This document shows positions 7,902 through 16,030 of a stretch of DNA of 64,000 nucleotides, piece by piece. A program made the position numbers and the translations under genes. Origin of the DNA: Micromussa lordhowensis (taxonomy: Eukaryota > Cnidaria > Anthozoa > Scleractinia > Lobophylliidae); NCBI GenBank assembly GCA_964020085.1, contig OZ026599.1, positions 29,171,033-29,235,032 on the forward strand. The letters are read 5' to 3'. How positions within the stretch are numbered: the first letter of the stretch is position 1; each line of letters starts with the position of its first letter. Under the pieces are notes generated by a model, which made no database searches, had not been told where the DNA came from, and worked only from the letters and a program-made list of their open reading frames with translations.

Positions 7902-8980
7902 GTGCTAAAAAGAAGAAAAGATTGGATACATTACAAAGAAAAGTGATGAAAGTTTACTATGACCCGGCAAATCCTGGTAGTTATGGCGGAGTGGATCGAT
8001 TGAGAAAAGCTACAGGATTATCACTGAAAAAAATACAACCTATTTTGAGACGAAACTTAACTTACACTCTTCACAAGCCCGTACGGCGCAAGTACAGCAC
8101 GAATCCTACAGTTGCTTTATCCATCGATCATCAATGGGCAGCAGATTTAGTAGACATCAAGAATCTCAGTAAAGAAAATAAAGGATTCAAGTATTTACTA
8201 ACTGTGATTGACGTATTGAGTAAGTACGCATGGGTGGTTCCATTAAAGAACAAGACAGGTGCAGAACAAAAACGTGGATTTGAGTCTATTTTGAAAGAAG
8301 GACGTAAACCTATTCAACTTCAAACAGACAAAGGTAGTGAATTTTACAACAAGACATTTCAAGCTTTTTTAAAAGACCAAGGTATTCATCATTTCAGTAC
8401 TCAAGGTGAAACCAAAGCATCGACTGTAGAACGATTTAACAGAACCCTAAAAGAACGGATGTATCGTGCTTTCACAGCCAACAACACTCTAAAATACTTG
8501 TGGATGTTACCTGACCTTGTCAAGAGTTATAATGCGTCCGTTCATGGTTCTATTAAAATGGCACCAGAAAATGTGAACATGTCCAATGATGAAAAAGTTT
8601 GGAAAACCTTGTACAAGAAAAAACTAAGTCAACGTCCCGTGTATAAATTCTTGCCTGGAGATAAAGTGAGAATCAGTAAAGTGAAACGCACATTCAAAAA
8701 AGGCTATCTACCAGGTTGGACAGAAGAAATCTTTATTATTGATCGTATTCTAAATTTACCAGTACCAGCGTACCGAATAAAAGAATACGATGAAACGCCC
8801 GTGGAAGGTGCATTTTACGAACCAGAATTGCAAAAAGTCAATATAAAAGAAGATGATTTTTTCAGAATTGAAAAAGTATTAAAGCGACGCGGTGATAAAG
8901 TTCTCGTTCAATGGAAAGGTTGGCCTAGTAAGTACAACAGCTGGATTGAGCGTAAGCAACTGGTATTACCACCATTATGA
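7898..8980 (+). CDS. INT: Retroviral-type integrase with C-terminal chromodomain
   Basis: A 360-aa protein that inserts the replicated element and makes the 6-bp target duplication. N-terminal residues 1-60 are basic and helix-turn-helix-like; the rve catalytic core spans about 70-230. The catalytic triad is D83 (WAADLVDI), D144 (LQTDKGSEF) and E178 (STVERFNRTLKER), with 33 residues between the last two. A basic SH3-like segment (K-F-L-P-G-D-K-V-R-I) follows, then a chromodomain at about 321-352 with W339, W342 and W349 (VQWKGWPSKYNSW). Chromodomains of other mobile-element integrases recognise methylated histone tails, which fits the heterochromatic satellite insertion seen here. The gene is joined to its neighbours by ATGA overlaps on both sides. 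Confidence 0.97.
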   Translation: MSAKKKKRLDTLQRKVMKVYYDPANPGSYGGVDRLRKATGLSLKKIQPILRRNLTYTLHKPVRRKYSTNPTVALSIDHQWAADLVDIKNLSKENKGFKYLLTVIDVLSKYAWVVPLKNKTGAEQKRGFESILKEGRKPIQLQTDKGSEFYNKTFQAFLKDQGIHHFSTQGETKASTVERFNRTLKERMYRAFTANNTLKYLWMLPDLVKSYNASVHGSIKMAPENVNMSNDEKVWKTLYKKKLSQRPVYKFLPGDKVRISKVKRTFKKGYLPGWTEEIFIIDRILNLPVPAYRIKEYDETPVEGAFYEPELQKVNIKEDDFFRIEKVLKRRGDKVLVQWKGWPSKYNSWIERKQLVLPPL

Positions 8981-10098
8981 CTTTTACTATAACATTACCA
9001 AGTGACGCAAGTACCAGTATCTTTCCAGATAATAAAACCAATAACTACAAAGTCAAACTGGTCAATGAAATTCGATTAACAGAAGATGATTGGGAAGTGG
9101 CACTTCAAACGATTTCATTTCCAGACACAGAATCAGTGCTTAAAAGTTCCCTGCTTGGAAAGTATCCGTTTGTACAAAAGGTAGTTACACACTTTTCTGG
9201 TACATTCGGCGAAAACGCTGATGGTTCACCTAATCTTGAAGATCCAATTGGTTTGGCTAATAATGCATTTTATGTACGTGAGTCTCTTTTGGATCTAGCA
9301 GACAACCCAGTCAGAGATGGATTGTCATTTTGGAAAAAGATAATTCAAAGGACCAACTATGAATTCAATACCGGTCTACAACCTGACGAATTATTTACCA
9401 ATGTCACTGGGGATACAGGAATGCCTACTTACAAATGGGTGGAACGTGGAAATCAATTTGATTTGATGATAGACAATGACTCACTTCATTTATTAAATGA
9501 AGGTTCTTACACAGACATTAGTCTACCCTTAGCAGAGGCTTTTGGATTAGTCAAAGAAGCTCGTGATAGAGCTGGAAATACTTTCTGGATTCTCGGTGAA
9601 TCCATTGAACTAATACATACTACTAAGCGAGGACCTAAAGTACCGGATCCTGCAGCATATGGTGTGGTAGAGGTCCCTGGAAATCGTCGTGGAAGGTTTT
9701 GGAAAGTGATGACAAACGTTTCGACGATTTTAGGTGAGAGACAAGATTATCTAAGACTTTATGGATTTTGTAATTGGTACATCACAGACATCAATTCCAA
9801 TTTCGAGAGAATCTTTGGAAATGAAACTCGAACATTGTTCATTTACACCGACGTCGCTCAACCACAGATCGTGGGTGGAAAGCAAACAGACATGATCAGA
9901 GAAGTCGTGTACACTAACAAGTTTAAAGGGCGTAGTCAATTTGAACCGTTACATTTACAGTTCATTCCCATCAGAAAGAACGTCTTTGACACCATTGAAG
10001 TAGCTGTTAGTGAAGCAGATGGGCAATTAGCGGATATTAGAGGTGGTTCAACAATTTTGACATTACTATTCAAACGGAGAAGTGAAAAATTGCTATAA
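8977..10098 (+). CDS. mCP: Minor capsid protein (penton-type)
   Basis: A 373-aa protein matching the Polinton/adintovirus minor capsid family. The N-terminus has the family-like LPSDAS...FPDNKTNNYKVKL and DDWEVALQTISFP. The C-terminus has FIPIRKNVFDTIEVAVSEADG followed by a strand-rich end. It is expected to form the five-fold vertices of the particle with a jelly-roll fold. The start overlaps the integrase stop (ATGA, 8977-8980). The stop codon TAA is itself part of the CTATAAAA box of the next gene. No internal breaks are seen. The assignment rests on sequence pattern, length and position. Confidence 0.85.
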   Translation: MTFTITLPSDASTSIFPDNKTNNYKVKLVNEIRLTEDDWEVALQTISFPDTESVLKSSLLGKYPFVQKVVTHFSGTFGENADGSPNLEDPIGLANNAFYVRESLLDLADNPVRDGLSFWKKIIQRTNYEFNTGLQPDELFTNVTGDTGMPTYKWVERGNQFDLMIDNDSLHLLNEGSYTDISLPLAEAFGLVKEARDRAGNTFWILGESIELIHTTKRGPKVPDPAAYGVVEVPGNRRGRFWKVMTNVSTILGERQDYLRLYGFCNWYITDINSNFERIFGNETRTLFIYTDVAQPQIVGGKQTDMIREVVYTNKFKGRSQFEPLHLQFIPIRKNVFDTIEVAVSEADGQLADIRGGSTILTLLFKRRSEKLL

Positions 10099-10100
10099 AA
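10093..10100 (+). promoter_or_regulatory. CTATAAAA promoter box overlapping a stop codon
   Basis: CTATAAAA at 10093-10100 contains the last Leu codon and TAA stop of the minor capsid gene. It sits 36 nt before the ATG of the 192-aa gene. The same box recurs at 11429, 15017, 17677 and 21422 at similar distances from start codons, which supports a TATA role. Confidence 0.7.
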
Positions 10101-10136
10101 AGAAGAAGATACAGGATTACGATATTATTTGAAATC

Positions 10137-10715
10137 ATGGCCTTCATGTGTCGATTTTCAGACCAATCTTCCCATTTTTTCAAAGTACCGAGTACACGTC
10201 CATTCAGAAAAGGACCTTTTTTTCAAACCATTTTAGGATTAGATCGTTTACGCGTTAAGCGCATTGAAGGAGAACTCGCTCTTCCATTATACCACGGTCA
10301 AAAGCAGGATTGGATTCAACATTATTATGGACCCACACAAAATCAACGACTTTACTATGTGCAGAATGTACCAGAGACAATCCTGGAAGATGTGTTTCAG
10401 TTTTTACTGTTACTTCATTGGATCTCATGCAGTGACATTCCAATACCATTTGTAGGCCAAAAAGCTGTTCGATTCGTTTCTTCGTTACAGAAACGATTGT
10501 TAGAAATCAAAGAAGTCATGGGGTCCTTTGATACATCACTTCAACAACGAGACTACCTGATGAATCAATGGCACATGTTCAGAGATGTAGGGCAAGCATT
10601 AATCTTGAACGGAAAACAACTAAAAGATGTTATGAAGGCATTTGAAAAAAGAGATGAATTCTTTTATATTTACATTTCATACATTGTAAGTTTATTCTTG
10701 GAGAAGTTAAAATAA
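10137..10715 (+). CDS. Unknown 192-aa protein
   Basis: No family recognised. The start is ATG 10137 (AATCATGGCC). The protein has a basic N-terminal third (F-R-K-G-P-F-F, L-D-R-L-R-V-K-R) and a Gln/Tyr-rich stretch (H-Y-Y-G-P-T-Q-N-Q-R-L-Y-Y). A hydrophobic helix follows (F-Q-F-L-L-L-L-H-W-I), and the C-terminal end is strongly hydrophobic (F-F-Y-I-Y-I-S-Y-I-V-S-L-F-L) and could be a membrane anchor. It stands alone in its transcription unit, between its own TATA box and an AATAAA that overlaps its stop, inside the virion gene block. A particle-associated or membrane role is possible but unproven. Confidence 0.8.
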   Translation: MAFMCRFSDQSSHFFKVPSTRPFRKGPFFQTILGLDRLRVKRIEGELALPLYHGQKQDWIQHYYGPTQNQRLYYVQNVPETILEDVFQFLLLLHWISCSDIPIPFVGQKAVRFVSSLQKRLLEIKEVMGSFDTSLQQRDYLMNQWHMFRDVGQALILNGKQLKDVMKAFEKRDEFFYIYISYIVSLFLEKLK

Positions 10716-10723
10716 AAAATAAA
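10711..10723 (+). terminator. Overlapping AATAAA polyadenylation signals
   Basis: Two AATAAA hexamers (10711-10716 and 10718-10723) overlap and follow the stop codon of the 192-aa gene; the first includes the TAA stop. They lie about 25 nt before the next TATA box, so transcript end and new start are packed together. Confidence 0.6.
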
Positions 10724-10744
10724 CGTTTCATGTTATTGTGGTAT

Positions 10745-10756
10745 GAGTATATAAGG
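10745..10756 (+). promoter_or_regulatory. TATA box (GAGTATATAAGG) of the small basic protein unit
   Basis: TATATAAGG lies 56 nt before ATG 10812, with a T-rich stretch and an A-rich leader between. No other start-proximal box is seen for this two-gene unit. Confidence 0.6.
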
Positions 10757-10811
10757 CGATTAATAAAGTCACTTCTCATTATTTTTTTTGTAAACGTAAA
10801 AAAAGAGAATC

Positions 10812-11084
10812 ATGAGAGGTGGTGCATTGCGACTGTATAAACCAAATGGTGGTCAAAGAGGGCGAGGACTTGGTGGTGTCCTTCGAAAAGCAGGGACGAA
10901 TTATCTAAAAAATTTAATAGTAACTAAATTGAAAAGAACTGCCAAAAGAAAAGGTCGACAACTCTTGTCTTCTGCTGGACGGAAAGTATCCAGATTATTG
11001 ACTGGTCAATCGGGTGGAGCATTTTACAATAAAAGGCGAAGACGACGTCCACGTAGACGAAGAGTTGATATATTTCAGTACTGA
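10812..11084 (+). CDS. Small basic virion core-like protein (90 aa)
   Basis: An Arg/Lys/Gly-rich protein beginning MRGGALRLYKPNGG and ending with the run K-R-R-R-R-R-P-R-R-R-R-R before a short tail. MRGG-A at 1-5 matches the adenain consensus (M/I/L)XGG-X. QSGG-A at 66-70 matches the Q-x-G-G-x pattern shared with three neighbouring proteins. Composition and possible cleavage sites recall the adenovirus core precursors (pVII/mu type). A DNA-condensing virion core role processed by the element's protease is inferred. Its TGA overlaps the next ATG (TGATG at 11082-11086). Confidence 0.75.
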   Translation: MRGGALRLYKPNGGQRGRGLGGVLRKAGTNYLKNLIVTKLKRTAKRKGRQLLSSAGRKVSRLLTGQSGGAFYNKRRRRRPRRRRVDIFQY

Positions 11085-11428
11085 TGGATTACCAGTTGAG
11101 AAGTCAAGGTATTGTACCCACAGTGAGTTTCAGAAATCCATACCGTAATGTAGGATTAGCTATGAGAAGAACCGCTATGACAAGGCGTAAACAGAAAGGA
11201 GGTCAATTTACTTTGTTTTCACCAAGTTTAGTGGCTGCTTCCAAAAAATTAATACGTCAACGAAAACAAAGACGAAGGAAAAGAAGACAAAAAGGAGGTA
11301 ACGTTTTTCTGGGTGCTGCAAAGATGGGGTATAAATTGGGTAAACAAAAAGATTATAAACGGATGGGATTAACTGGTGCAGCGCAAAGTAGTTATCGACG
11401 AATTCCAGAGCCGTGGTTATATCAATAG
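11084..11428 (+). CDS. Small basic virion core-like protein (114 aa) with two QKGG sites
   Basis: A very basic protein with R-K-Q-K-G-G-Q at 35-41 and R-R-Q-K-G-G-N at 67-73, each followed by an aromatic or hydrophobic residue within three positions. The peptide between the sites includes R-Q-R-K-Q-R-R-R-K-R-R. Cleavage at both would release a short basic peptide, much as adenovirus mu is released. The role is inferred from composition, neighbours and site pattern. It starts inside the stop of the previous ORF (TGATG), and its own stop is directly followed by the capsid gene's CTATAAAA box. Confidence 0.75.
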   Translation: MDYQLRSQGIVPTVSFRNPYRNVGLAMRRTAMTRRKQKGGQFTLFSPSLVAASKKLIRQRKQRRRKRRQKGGNVFLGAAKMGYKLGKQKDYKRMGLTGAAQSSYRRIPEPWLYQ

Positions 11429-11439
11429 CTATAAAAAGG
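11429..11439 (+). promoter_or_regulatory. CTATAAAAAGG promoter box of the major capsid gene
   Basis: Begins at the base after the TAG stop (11426-11428) and lies 39 nt before the chosen capsid ATG at 11479. It supports that ATG over any earlier in-frame codon. Confidence 0.7.
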
Positions 11440-11478
11440 AAAAAAGAGACTTTTGCAACATTCATTTTTATTGACGAG

Positions 11479-12900
11479 ATGGCACAACCCATTCCAGCCC
11501 ACGAGGCATCCGGTCAAACCGAAAATGCCGTTTTGGACCTTTTCACGGTTCCTGCAACGGATACATCCATTCACAGTTACAGGATGGTGACCATTGATCC
11601 TACAAGCCGTAGCATTAATCCAGTGGAATTCAATATTCCTGGAGGTCGTGATTACATAGATCTTTCACGAAGCTATTTTAAAATGGAATTAAAATTGCTC
11701 GAAGGTGGTGGGGGCAATATTGCGGATGCAACAAACACGTGGCTAGCATCTAATGCGTTTCATACAATCATCAAACAACCCTCAGTTTATCTCAATGGCA
11801 CTTTGATCACAGAGCAGACCGACACGTATGCGTACAAAGCGTACTTGGAGACCATCCTAAATTATGACAAAGAAGCCGCTGAAACCTACTTGGAACCGCA
11901 AGGATTCTACTCAGCCTTGGATCACACACCGGAAATAACCGCAACCAATATTGACACTGCAGCCAATGGAGGAAATGGTCATGCTGACTATGTAGCATTG
12001 AGTTCTGAAGCCAAAAAAGCGTTCGTCAATGCGTTTAAGTTGAAAAATAGAATTAAAGATGGAAAAACCCTTCAATTGCTTGGGAAGCCACATATTGACA
12101 TTTTCCAAGTGCGGCGTTTATTGGTGCCTTCAGTGGATCTCAAGATGCGGTTCACATTGAATGAACCGTCCTTCTTCTGCAACGGTATTGTAAATACCGC
12201 TCAACTAACTCAGGAGAATTTCAAAATGGAGTTCATCGCTTGCCTTGTAAGAGTCAGATCTGACAAGTTCAATGACATCTCAGAAATGAGATTGAGGCAA
12301 ATGAAATCTGTGTATTACCCAACAGTGCGATCAGAAATCAGATCATTCACCATCCCAACCAATACCCGTACTTGGGAAGAAACAGACATCTTCAATGGAC
12401 GTATTCCAGATCGTACCATAGTAGGATTAGTGCACCAAAATGCATACAATGGTGGTTACAAATGGAATCCATTCTCATTCCAAAAGTTTGGAATTAAAAA
12501 TATTAAACAAATCATTGAAGGGGAAGAATATCCCGATGAAGCCCTAGAAATGAATCATGACAATGGTCAACTAGACATGGAAGGCTATTACCGCCTGATT
12601 ACAGCTGGTTGTCTGAATGAAAATGGAAGAAGTATGTTAGGTTACGAGCATTGGGGACAAAACAAAAACACTACATTGTTCATGTGGAATAATGTGGCTT
12701 CAGGCTGTCAAGAAAGTGATGACCTTAACCCACGACAACAAGGACGGTTAAAGATCTACTTGCAATTGGGGGCTAATGTCAATCATGGCATCACTGTCAT
12801 TATTTATGGTGAATTTGAAAACATGTTGGAAATAAAACCCACCGGCAGTGTGCAATACGACATTTACAGGCAACAGATGATAGTGGGTAGAGTGGATTGA
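11479..12900 (+). CDS. MCP: Major capsid protein (double jelly-roll)
   Basis: A 473-aa protein from ATG 11479 (GAGATGGCA, MAQPIPAHEAS). It carries the N-terminal signature of Polinton major capsid proteins: LDLFTVPATDTSI, then NPVEFNIPGGRDYIDLSRSYF. A strand-rich body follows, with WLASNAFHTIIKQPSVYLNGT in the first barrel region and a C-terminal strand (INHG-type, ITVIIYGEFENMLEI). Length agrees with double-jelly-roll capsids of this group (about 450-500 aa). It forms the hexon-like trimers of the particle. The gene has its own TATA box and is followed 12 nt later by the protease gene. Confidence 0.93.
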   Translation: MAQPIPAHEASGQTENAVLDLFTVPATDTSIHSYRMVTIDPTSRSINPVEFNIPGGRDYIDLSRSYFKMELKLLEGGGGNIADATNTWLASNAFHTIIKQPSVYLNGTLITEQTDTYAYKAYLETILNYDKEAAETYLEPQGFYSALDHTPEITATNIDTAANGGNGHADYVALSSEAKKAFVNAFKLKNRIKDGKTLQLLGKPHIDIFQVRRLLVPSVDLKMRFTLNEPSFFCNGIVNTAQLTQENFKMEFIACLVRVRSDKFNDISEMRLRQMKSVYYPTVRSEIRSFTIPTNTRTWEETDIFNGRIPDRTIVGLVHQNAYNGGYKWNPFSFQKFGIKNIKQIIEGEEYPDEALEMNHDNGQLDMEGYYRLITAGCLNENGRSMLGYEHWGQNKNTTLFMWNNVASGCQESDDLNPRQQGRLKIYLQLGANVNHGITVIIYGEFENMLEIKPTGSVQYDIYRQQMIVGRVD

Positions 12901-12912
12901 AAAAACAAAGAC

Positions 12913-13458
12913 ATGGAATTCATACCATTTTCCACCACTCAATTGGAGTATCTTGCTAAGGACGATCCCATACTGAAACCGATTTTTAAAGGAGTCTTCG
13001 CCTCCGATCAATTACCTCAAAAACCAGAATTTATCAAACCTTGTGCCTACATTGTGAACACGGATCCCATTAAGGAAGTTGGTAGTCACTGGTTTGGTAT
13101 CTACACGGAACAAGGCAAATGTGAAGTGATGGACAGTTACGGAGTACCATTAAATTGGTACAGTCGATCCTTGGTCGTACCTTGGGTGATGGATAATTGG
13201 GAAAGCATATCAAGCAACGCCAAATCATTACAAGAACTAAATTCGAATTCATGCGGACAATACGCATTGATGTATCTCAAGTACCGATGTCGTGATAAAA
13301 GCATGGAAGATTTTACTGGGCTGTTCAGCAACGATTATGTGGCAAACGATCATAAAGTGGGGAACATGATTAAAAAAGAAATTAAACAGAGTTTAAAAGA
13401 TATTGCTTATTTACCATGTCAACAGTATAATTTTACCTGTTGTTATATTGATATATAA
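12913..13458 (+). CDS. PRO: Adenain-like cysteine protease
   Basis: A 181-aa maturation protease. Catalytic residues are in the adenain order: H59 (GSHWFGIY), D74 (MDSYG) and C114 (NSCGQYALMYL), with Q107 seven residues before the Cys as in adenain (oxyanion hole). It should cut core and capsid precursors at GG-type sites, and candidates are visible in the small basic proteins next door. The start is ATG 12913, 12 nt after the capsid stop with no own TATA box visible, so it probably shares the capsid transcript. Its stop codon TAA forms part of a TATATAA box for the ATPase. Confidence 0.95.
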   Translation: MEFIPFSTTQLEYLAKDDPILKPIFKGVFASDQLPQKPEFIKPCAYIVNTDPIKEVGSHWFGIYTEQGKCEVMDSYGVPLNWYSRSLVVPWVMDNWESISSNAKSLQELNSNSCGQYALMYLKYRCRDKSMEDFTGLFSNDYVANDHKVGNMIKKEIKQSLKDIAYLPCQQYNFTCCYIDI

Positions 13459-13460
13459 AC
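13450..13460 (+). promoter_or_regulatory. TATATAA box overlapping the protease stop
   Basis: ATATATAAAC includes the last Ile codon and TAA of the protease gene. It lies about 37 nt before ATG 13497 of the ATPase. This is the same stop-plus-TATA arrangement as at 10093. Confidence 0.55.
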
Positions 13461-13496
13461 AAGCAAAATCATTAAAAAATTAATTTATTGTACATC

Positions 13497-14144
13497 ATGA
13501 GTGTCTGTGAGTCTTTTATGTTCCGAAGCCCTTGCAGCATATTGGTGGTGGGACCATCCAGTAGTGGAAAAACCGTATTCGTGGAACGCTTGTTACGAGA
13601 AAGAAACCAATTCTTTCACGGGAACACCTCTAAAGTTTATTATTGTTACGGAGCCTGGCAAGATAAATTTCATGGAATGAAACAGCGAGGCATACGATTT
13701 CATAAAGGCATTCCAACTGTCGAAGACATTCATAAATGGTTCAATGGGGGAGGAGTACTGATATTAGATGACTTGATGGATGAAGGTGGGAATGATAAGA
13801 CTATCTTGGATCTATTTACGAAACATTCTCATCACAATAATGTAACAGTACTATATCTCTGTCAAGACATGTTCCCACCAGGAAAATATGCCAAAACCAT
13901 CTCTAGAAATGCACATTACATCGTGGCGTTTAAAAATCCAAGAGATCAATTGGGGGTAAAAAATATGGTGTTACAAGCTTATCCTAGTGATTGGGAAGAT
14001 GTCTTAGGAGTATATAGGGACGCCACAAGTCGGCCTTATGGCTATCTCATATTCGACTTTCATCCTAATAGTGACGACGAGAAAAGACTGATAGCCAATA
14101 TATTACAAGGAGAAGGCTTTACTACCACTTATACCTCATCATGA
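13497..14144 (+). CDS. ATP: FtsK/HerA-type genome-packaging ATPase
   Basis: A 215-aa protein expected to pump the genome into the capsid. Walker A is GPSSSGKT at 19-26 with K25. Walker B is GVLILDD with D91/D92. A downstream VLYLCQD segment gives the sensor-type polar residue. Length and motif spacing fit the A32-like ATPases of Polintons. ATG 13497 (CATCATGAGT) is chosen because the frame has no ATG further upstream and the TATATAA box lies about 37 nt before it. It overlaps the next ORF by ATGA (14141-14144). Confidence 0.95.
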   Translation: MSVCESFMFRSPCSILVVGPSSSGKTVFVERLLRERNQFFHGNTSKVYYCYGAWQDKFHGMKQRGIRFHKGIPTVEDIHKWFNGGGVLILDDLMDEGGNDKTILDLFTKHSHHNNVTVLYLCQDMFPPGKYAKTISRNAHYIVAFKNPRDQLGVKNMVLQAYPSDWEDVLGVYRDATSRPYGYLIFDFHPNSDDEKRLIANILQGEGFTTTYTSS

Positions 14145-14676
14145 GTGCTAAAAGTAGTACCGACAATGAAATTCAACGCTACAATACGACGTTTTACAAT
14201 CAAGCGCAAGCCCAAGGTTTTGATGTCGACAGCATACTGGATAGAGAATATCCATCCCCATTATCTCCAGTATCTCCTTCATATGGTCGCTATGACATTG
14301 ATATAATATTTGAGCGAATGACACAATCTCCAAAAACATCAACACCAAAGAGCTCTACTCCAAAAACATCAACACCAAAGAGCTCTACTCCAAAAGCACC
14401 AACATCAGGATCATCACCTGCGGGTGTGGGTTCACCTTCCCCCATTCCCCTATCTGCCTCATTTTATGGATCAGGACCTTCCCCTTCATTGCGTTCAACA
14501 CCTCCAATTTCACCTTCAATATGGCAAAGACCGTTACGGCAAGTTAGAAAAAGAAGAGCGGTTCCAACATCACCTCCACCTATCACACCTCCTAGCACAC
14601 CGCGTGGAAGACCCTCCAAAGCCTTGAGAAGAGGAGGGGGTAGACGAAGACGTGGTGGCCCCGGCCGCGGCCCACC

Positions 14677-14732
<56 letters not shown>

Positions 14733-15013
14733 GCGGCAGTGGTGGTGGTGGCAGTGGTGGTGGTGGTGGTCCAGGTGGTAGTGGAGGTAGTAATGGATCA
14801 AGACGAAGTGACGATACACCCACAAGTAGTGTTAGACGTCGTTATCGTCAACAAGATTTACTACGAGAATTACAAAGACTTCAACAGCAAAACATTCAAA
14901 AAATGCAAGGAAGGCAAATTTCAGGAGTTACACACACCAATACCATCACCACGACCTACAAAGATGGTGGAAGACCTAGTGTAACACGTTCGAGTAATTC
15001 ATTCTCACCATAG
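14141..15013 (+). CDS. Low-complexity Ser/Pro/Gly-rich protein (290 aa)
   Basis: No family recognised. In order: an ordered-looking start (1-60), a Ser/Thr/Pro region with an 18-residue TPK repeat block (about 65-86), a Pro-rich segment, a basic patch (R-Q-V-R-K-R-R, 133-139) and a second basic patch (A-L-R-R-G-G-G-R-R-R-R-G-G). Then follow a nearly pure Gly tract (about 180-218) coded by GGC/GGT repeats and a polar helix, possibly coiled coil (D-L-L-R-E-L-Q-R-L-Q-Q-Q, 239-250). The tail is Thr/Ser-rich. It could be a tegument-like or phase-separating virion protein, but that is only a suggestion. It starts within the ATPase stop (ATGA), so the two are likely co-translated. Confidence 0.75.
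14330..14389 (+). repeat. Two exact 30-bp tandem repeats in coding sequence
   Basis: The unit CCAAAAACATCAACACCAAA plus GAGCTCTACT occurs at 14330-14359 and again at 14360-14389, followed by a partial third copy. Being a multiple of three it keeps the frame and lengthens the Ser/Thr/Pro/Lys segment. Confidence 0.9.
14678..14794 (+). repeat. GGC/GGT trinucleotide expansion coding polyglycine
   Basis: Dense GGC repeats pass into GGT/GGC and AGT codons, giving an almost uninterrupted Gly tract in the 290-aa protein. This is the most GC-rich stretch of the element and likely to vary in length between copies. Confidence 0.9.
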
Positions 15014-15016
15014 ATA

Positions 15017-15025
15017 CTATAAAAA
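15017..15025 (+). promoter_or_regulatory. CTATAAAAA promoter box
   Basis: Lies four bases after the TAG stop of the Gly-rich gene and 39 nt before ATG 15064. Between them an earlier ATG at about 15030 opens a short overlapping reading frame, and a T-rich tract ending in CAG precedes the main ATG. Confidence 0.65.
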
Positions 15026-15063
15026 CAACATGACTATCAATTTTTTTAAAATATTTTTTCAGC

Positions 15064-15378
15064 ATGGATAGAATCAAGAGACAAGTACCATTTTTACGTG
15101 CGATTGTATCTGCTAGTGAACGGAATAGAAGAAGAGATTTACTCAAACATGCAAACAAAGATCAAATTAATGCCATCAGTGAAATCACACTCAATCTGCT
15201 ACGAAACAACATTCCTGTGTCACCAATTACCATGGCCAAACTTCGTCCGTTTCGAAATACATTACGACGTGTTGGAAAACGAAGCGTATCCCTTAAAAAG
15301 CGACGACAAGCCCTTATAAATCAGAAAGGTGGACGCTTTTGGTCTGGTTTGGGTACTATTGTAAAAAATTGTTGTTAA
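15064..15378 (+). CDS. Small basic virion-type protein (104 aa) with NQKGG site
   Basis: The pattern (helical N-terminal half with R-R-R-D-L-L-K-H-A, I-S-E-I-T-L-N-L-L, a basic middle, then L-I-N-Q-K-G-G-R-F-W near 84-93) recalls small conserved proteins found in many Polintons and related elements, whose function I cannot name with confidence. The QKGG-R at 87-91 fits the same candidate protease site as in the two basic proteins at 10812 and 11084. The hydrophobic tail after it (W-S-G-L-G-T-I-V) would then be released or exposed. A virion structural or core role is inferred. It is followed after 7 nt by the next ORF. Confidence 0.75.
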   Translation: MDRIKRQVPFLRAIVSASERNRRRDLLKHANKDQINAISEITLNLLRNNIPVSPITMAKLRPFRNTLRRVGKRSVSLKKRRQALINQKGGRFWSGLGTIVKNCC

Positions 15379-15385
15379 CAACAAG

Positions 15386-16024
15386 ATGTCAAAATACCGT
15401 AAAATGTACATGATCCCTGCGGAGGATCCCGAAATGGTGAGTTGGTTCAAAGGAAAATTAACTGAAGACCCTACCTTGGACACAGCTGCCAAACTATCGG
15501 CTAAAAAATTACGTATTTTGAAAAATCCAAGAATGTCAAGCGCTGAAAAACAAAGTTTGGTACAACAAATCAATCCGAAACTTCAAGCTTTGATCAAAAG
15601 GATGCGCCAATTACCACCAGGAATTAGCTCAGCAGTAGGAATGATGGAAGAAGATGAAGATGAAGATCTCATCACACCAGTACAACAGAAATTATTACAA
15701 CGTATTCTGAAAACAGTGACTCCAGCTAGAGCCACATCTGTGAAAACAGAACCCGTAACGCCAATGACAGAAACTCCAAAGAAAAAACCTCGAATAAGTC
15801 GCAAACAATTGGCATCAGAATTACCTTTCTTCGAAGAGCCTATTATAGAACAACCCACTCTGGAAGAAACAATTAAAAAAACATTAAGGAAATCTCGAAA
15901 ACGAGTTGGTCAAAAAAGGCGTGAGCCAGCACCTCTCCGAAGGCTTAAAAGGGCTGAAGGATGGGAATCTTGGGAGCCATTAGGAGGTGAGACAAGAAAA
16001 CGATTATTTCCATCTTCTACGTGA
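15386..16024 (+). CDS. Basic/acidic virion-type protein (212 aa), function unknown
   Basis: Begins MSKYRKMYMIPAEDPEM, followed by L-T-E-D-P-T-L-D-T-A-A-K-L and I-L-K-N-P-R-M-S. I recall this style of N-terminus from other Polintons but cannot assign a function. An acidic run (M-E-E-D-E-D-E-D) near 87-94 is followed by Pro/Thr-rich and Lys/Arg-rich segments, with a basic patch R-K-S-R-K-R-V-G-Q-K-R-R. A PLGG-E motif at 198-202 is a weaker candidate cleavage site. Seven nt separate it from the ORF before and six from the PLA2 gene after, so the three probably share one transcript from the box at 15017. Confidence 0.75.
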   Translation: MSKYRKMYMIPAEDPEMVSWFKGKLTEDPTLDTAAKLSAKKLRILKNPRMSSAEKQSLVQQINPKLQALIKRMRQLPPGISSAVGMMEEDEDEDLITPVQQKLLQRILKTVTPARATSVKTEPVTPMTETPKKKPRISRKQLASELPFFEEPIIEQPTLEETIKKTLRKSRKRVGQKRREPAPLRRLKRAEGWESWEPLGGETRKRLFPSST

Positions 16025-16030
16025 ACAATT

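Noticed and set aside
11614..11660. I-P-G-G-R in the major capsid protein as a protease cleavage site
   Set aside because: It fits the adenain consensus but lies in the conserved first strand region of the capsid fold, where cutting would be destructive. It also lacks the Gln seen in the other candidate sites.
14424..14984. Ala/Val-, Pro- and His-rich open frames overlapping the polyglycine tract on both strands
   Set aside because: They are by-products of the GGC/GGT repeat read in other frames.
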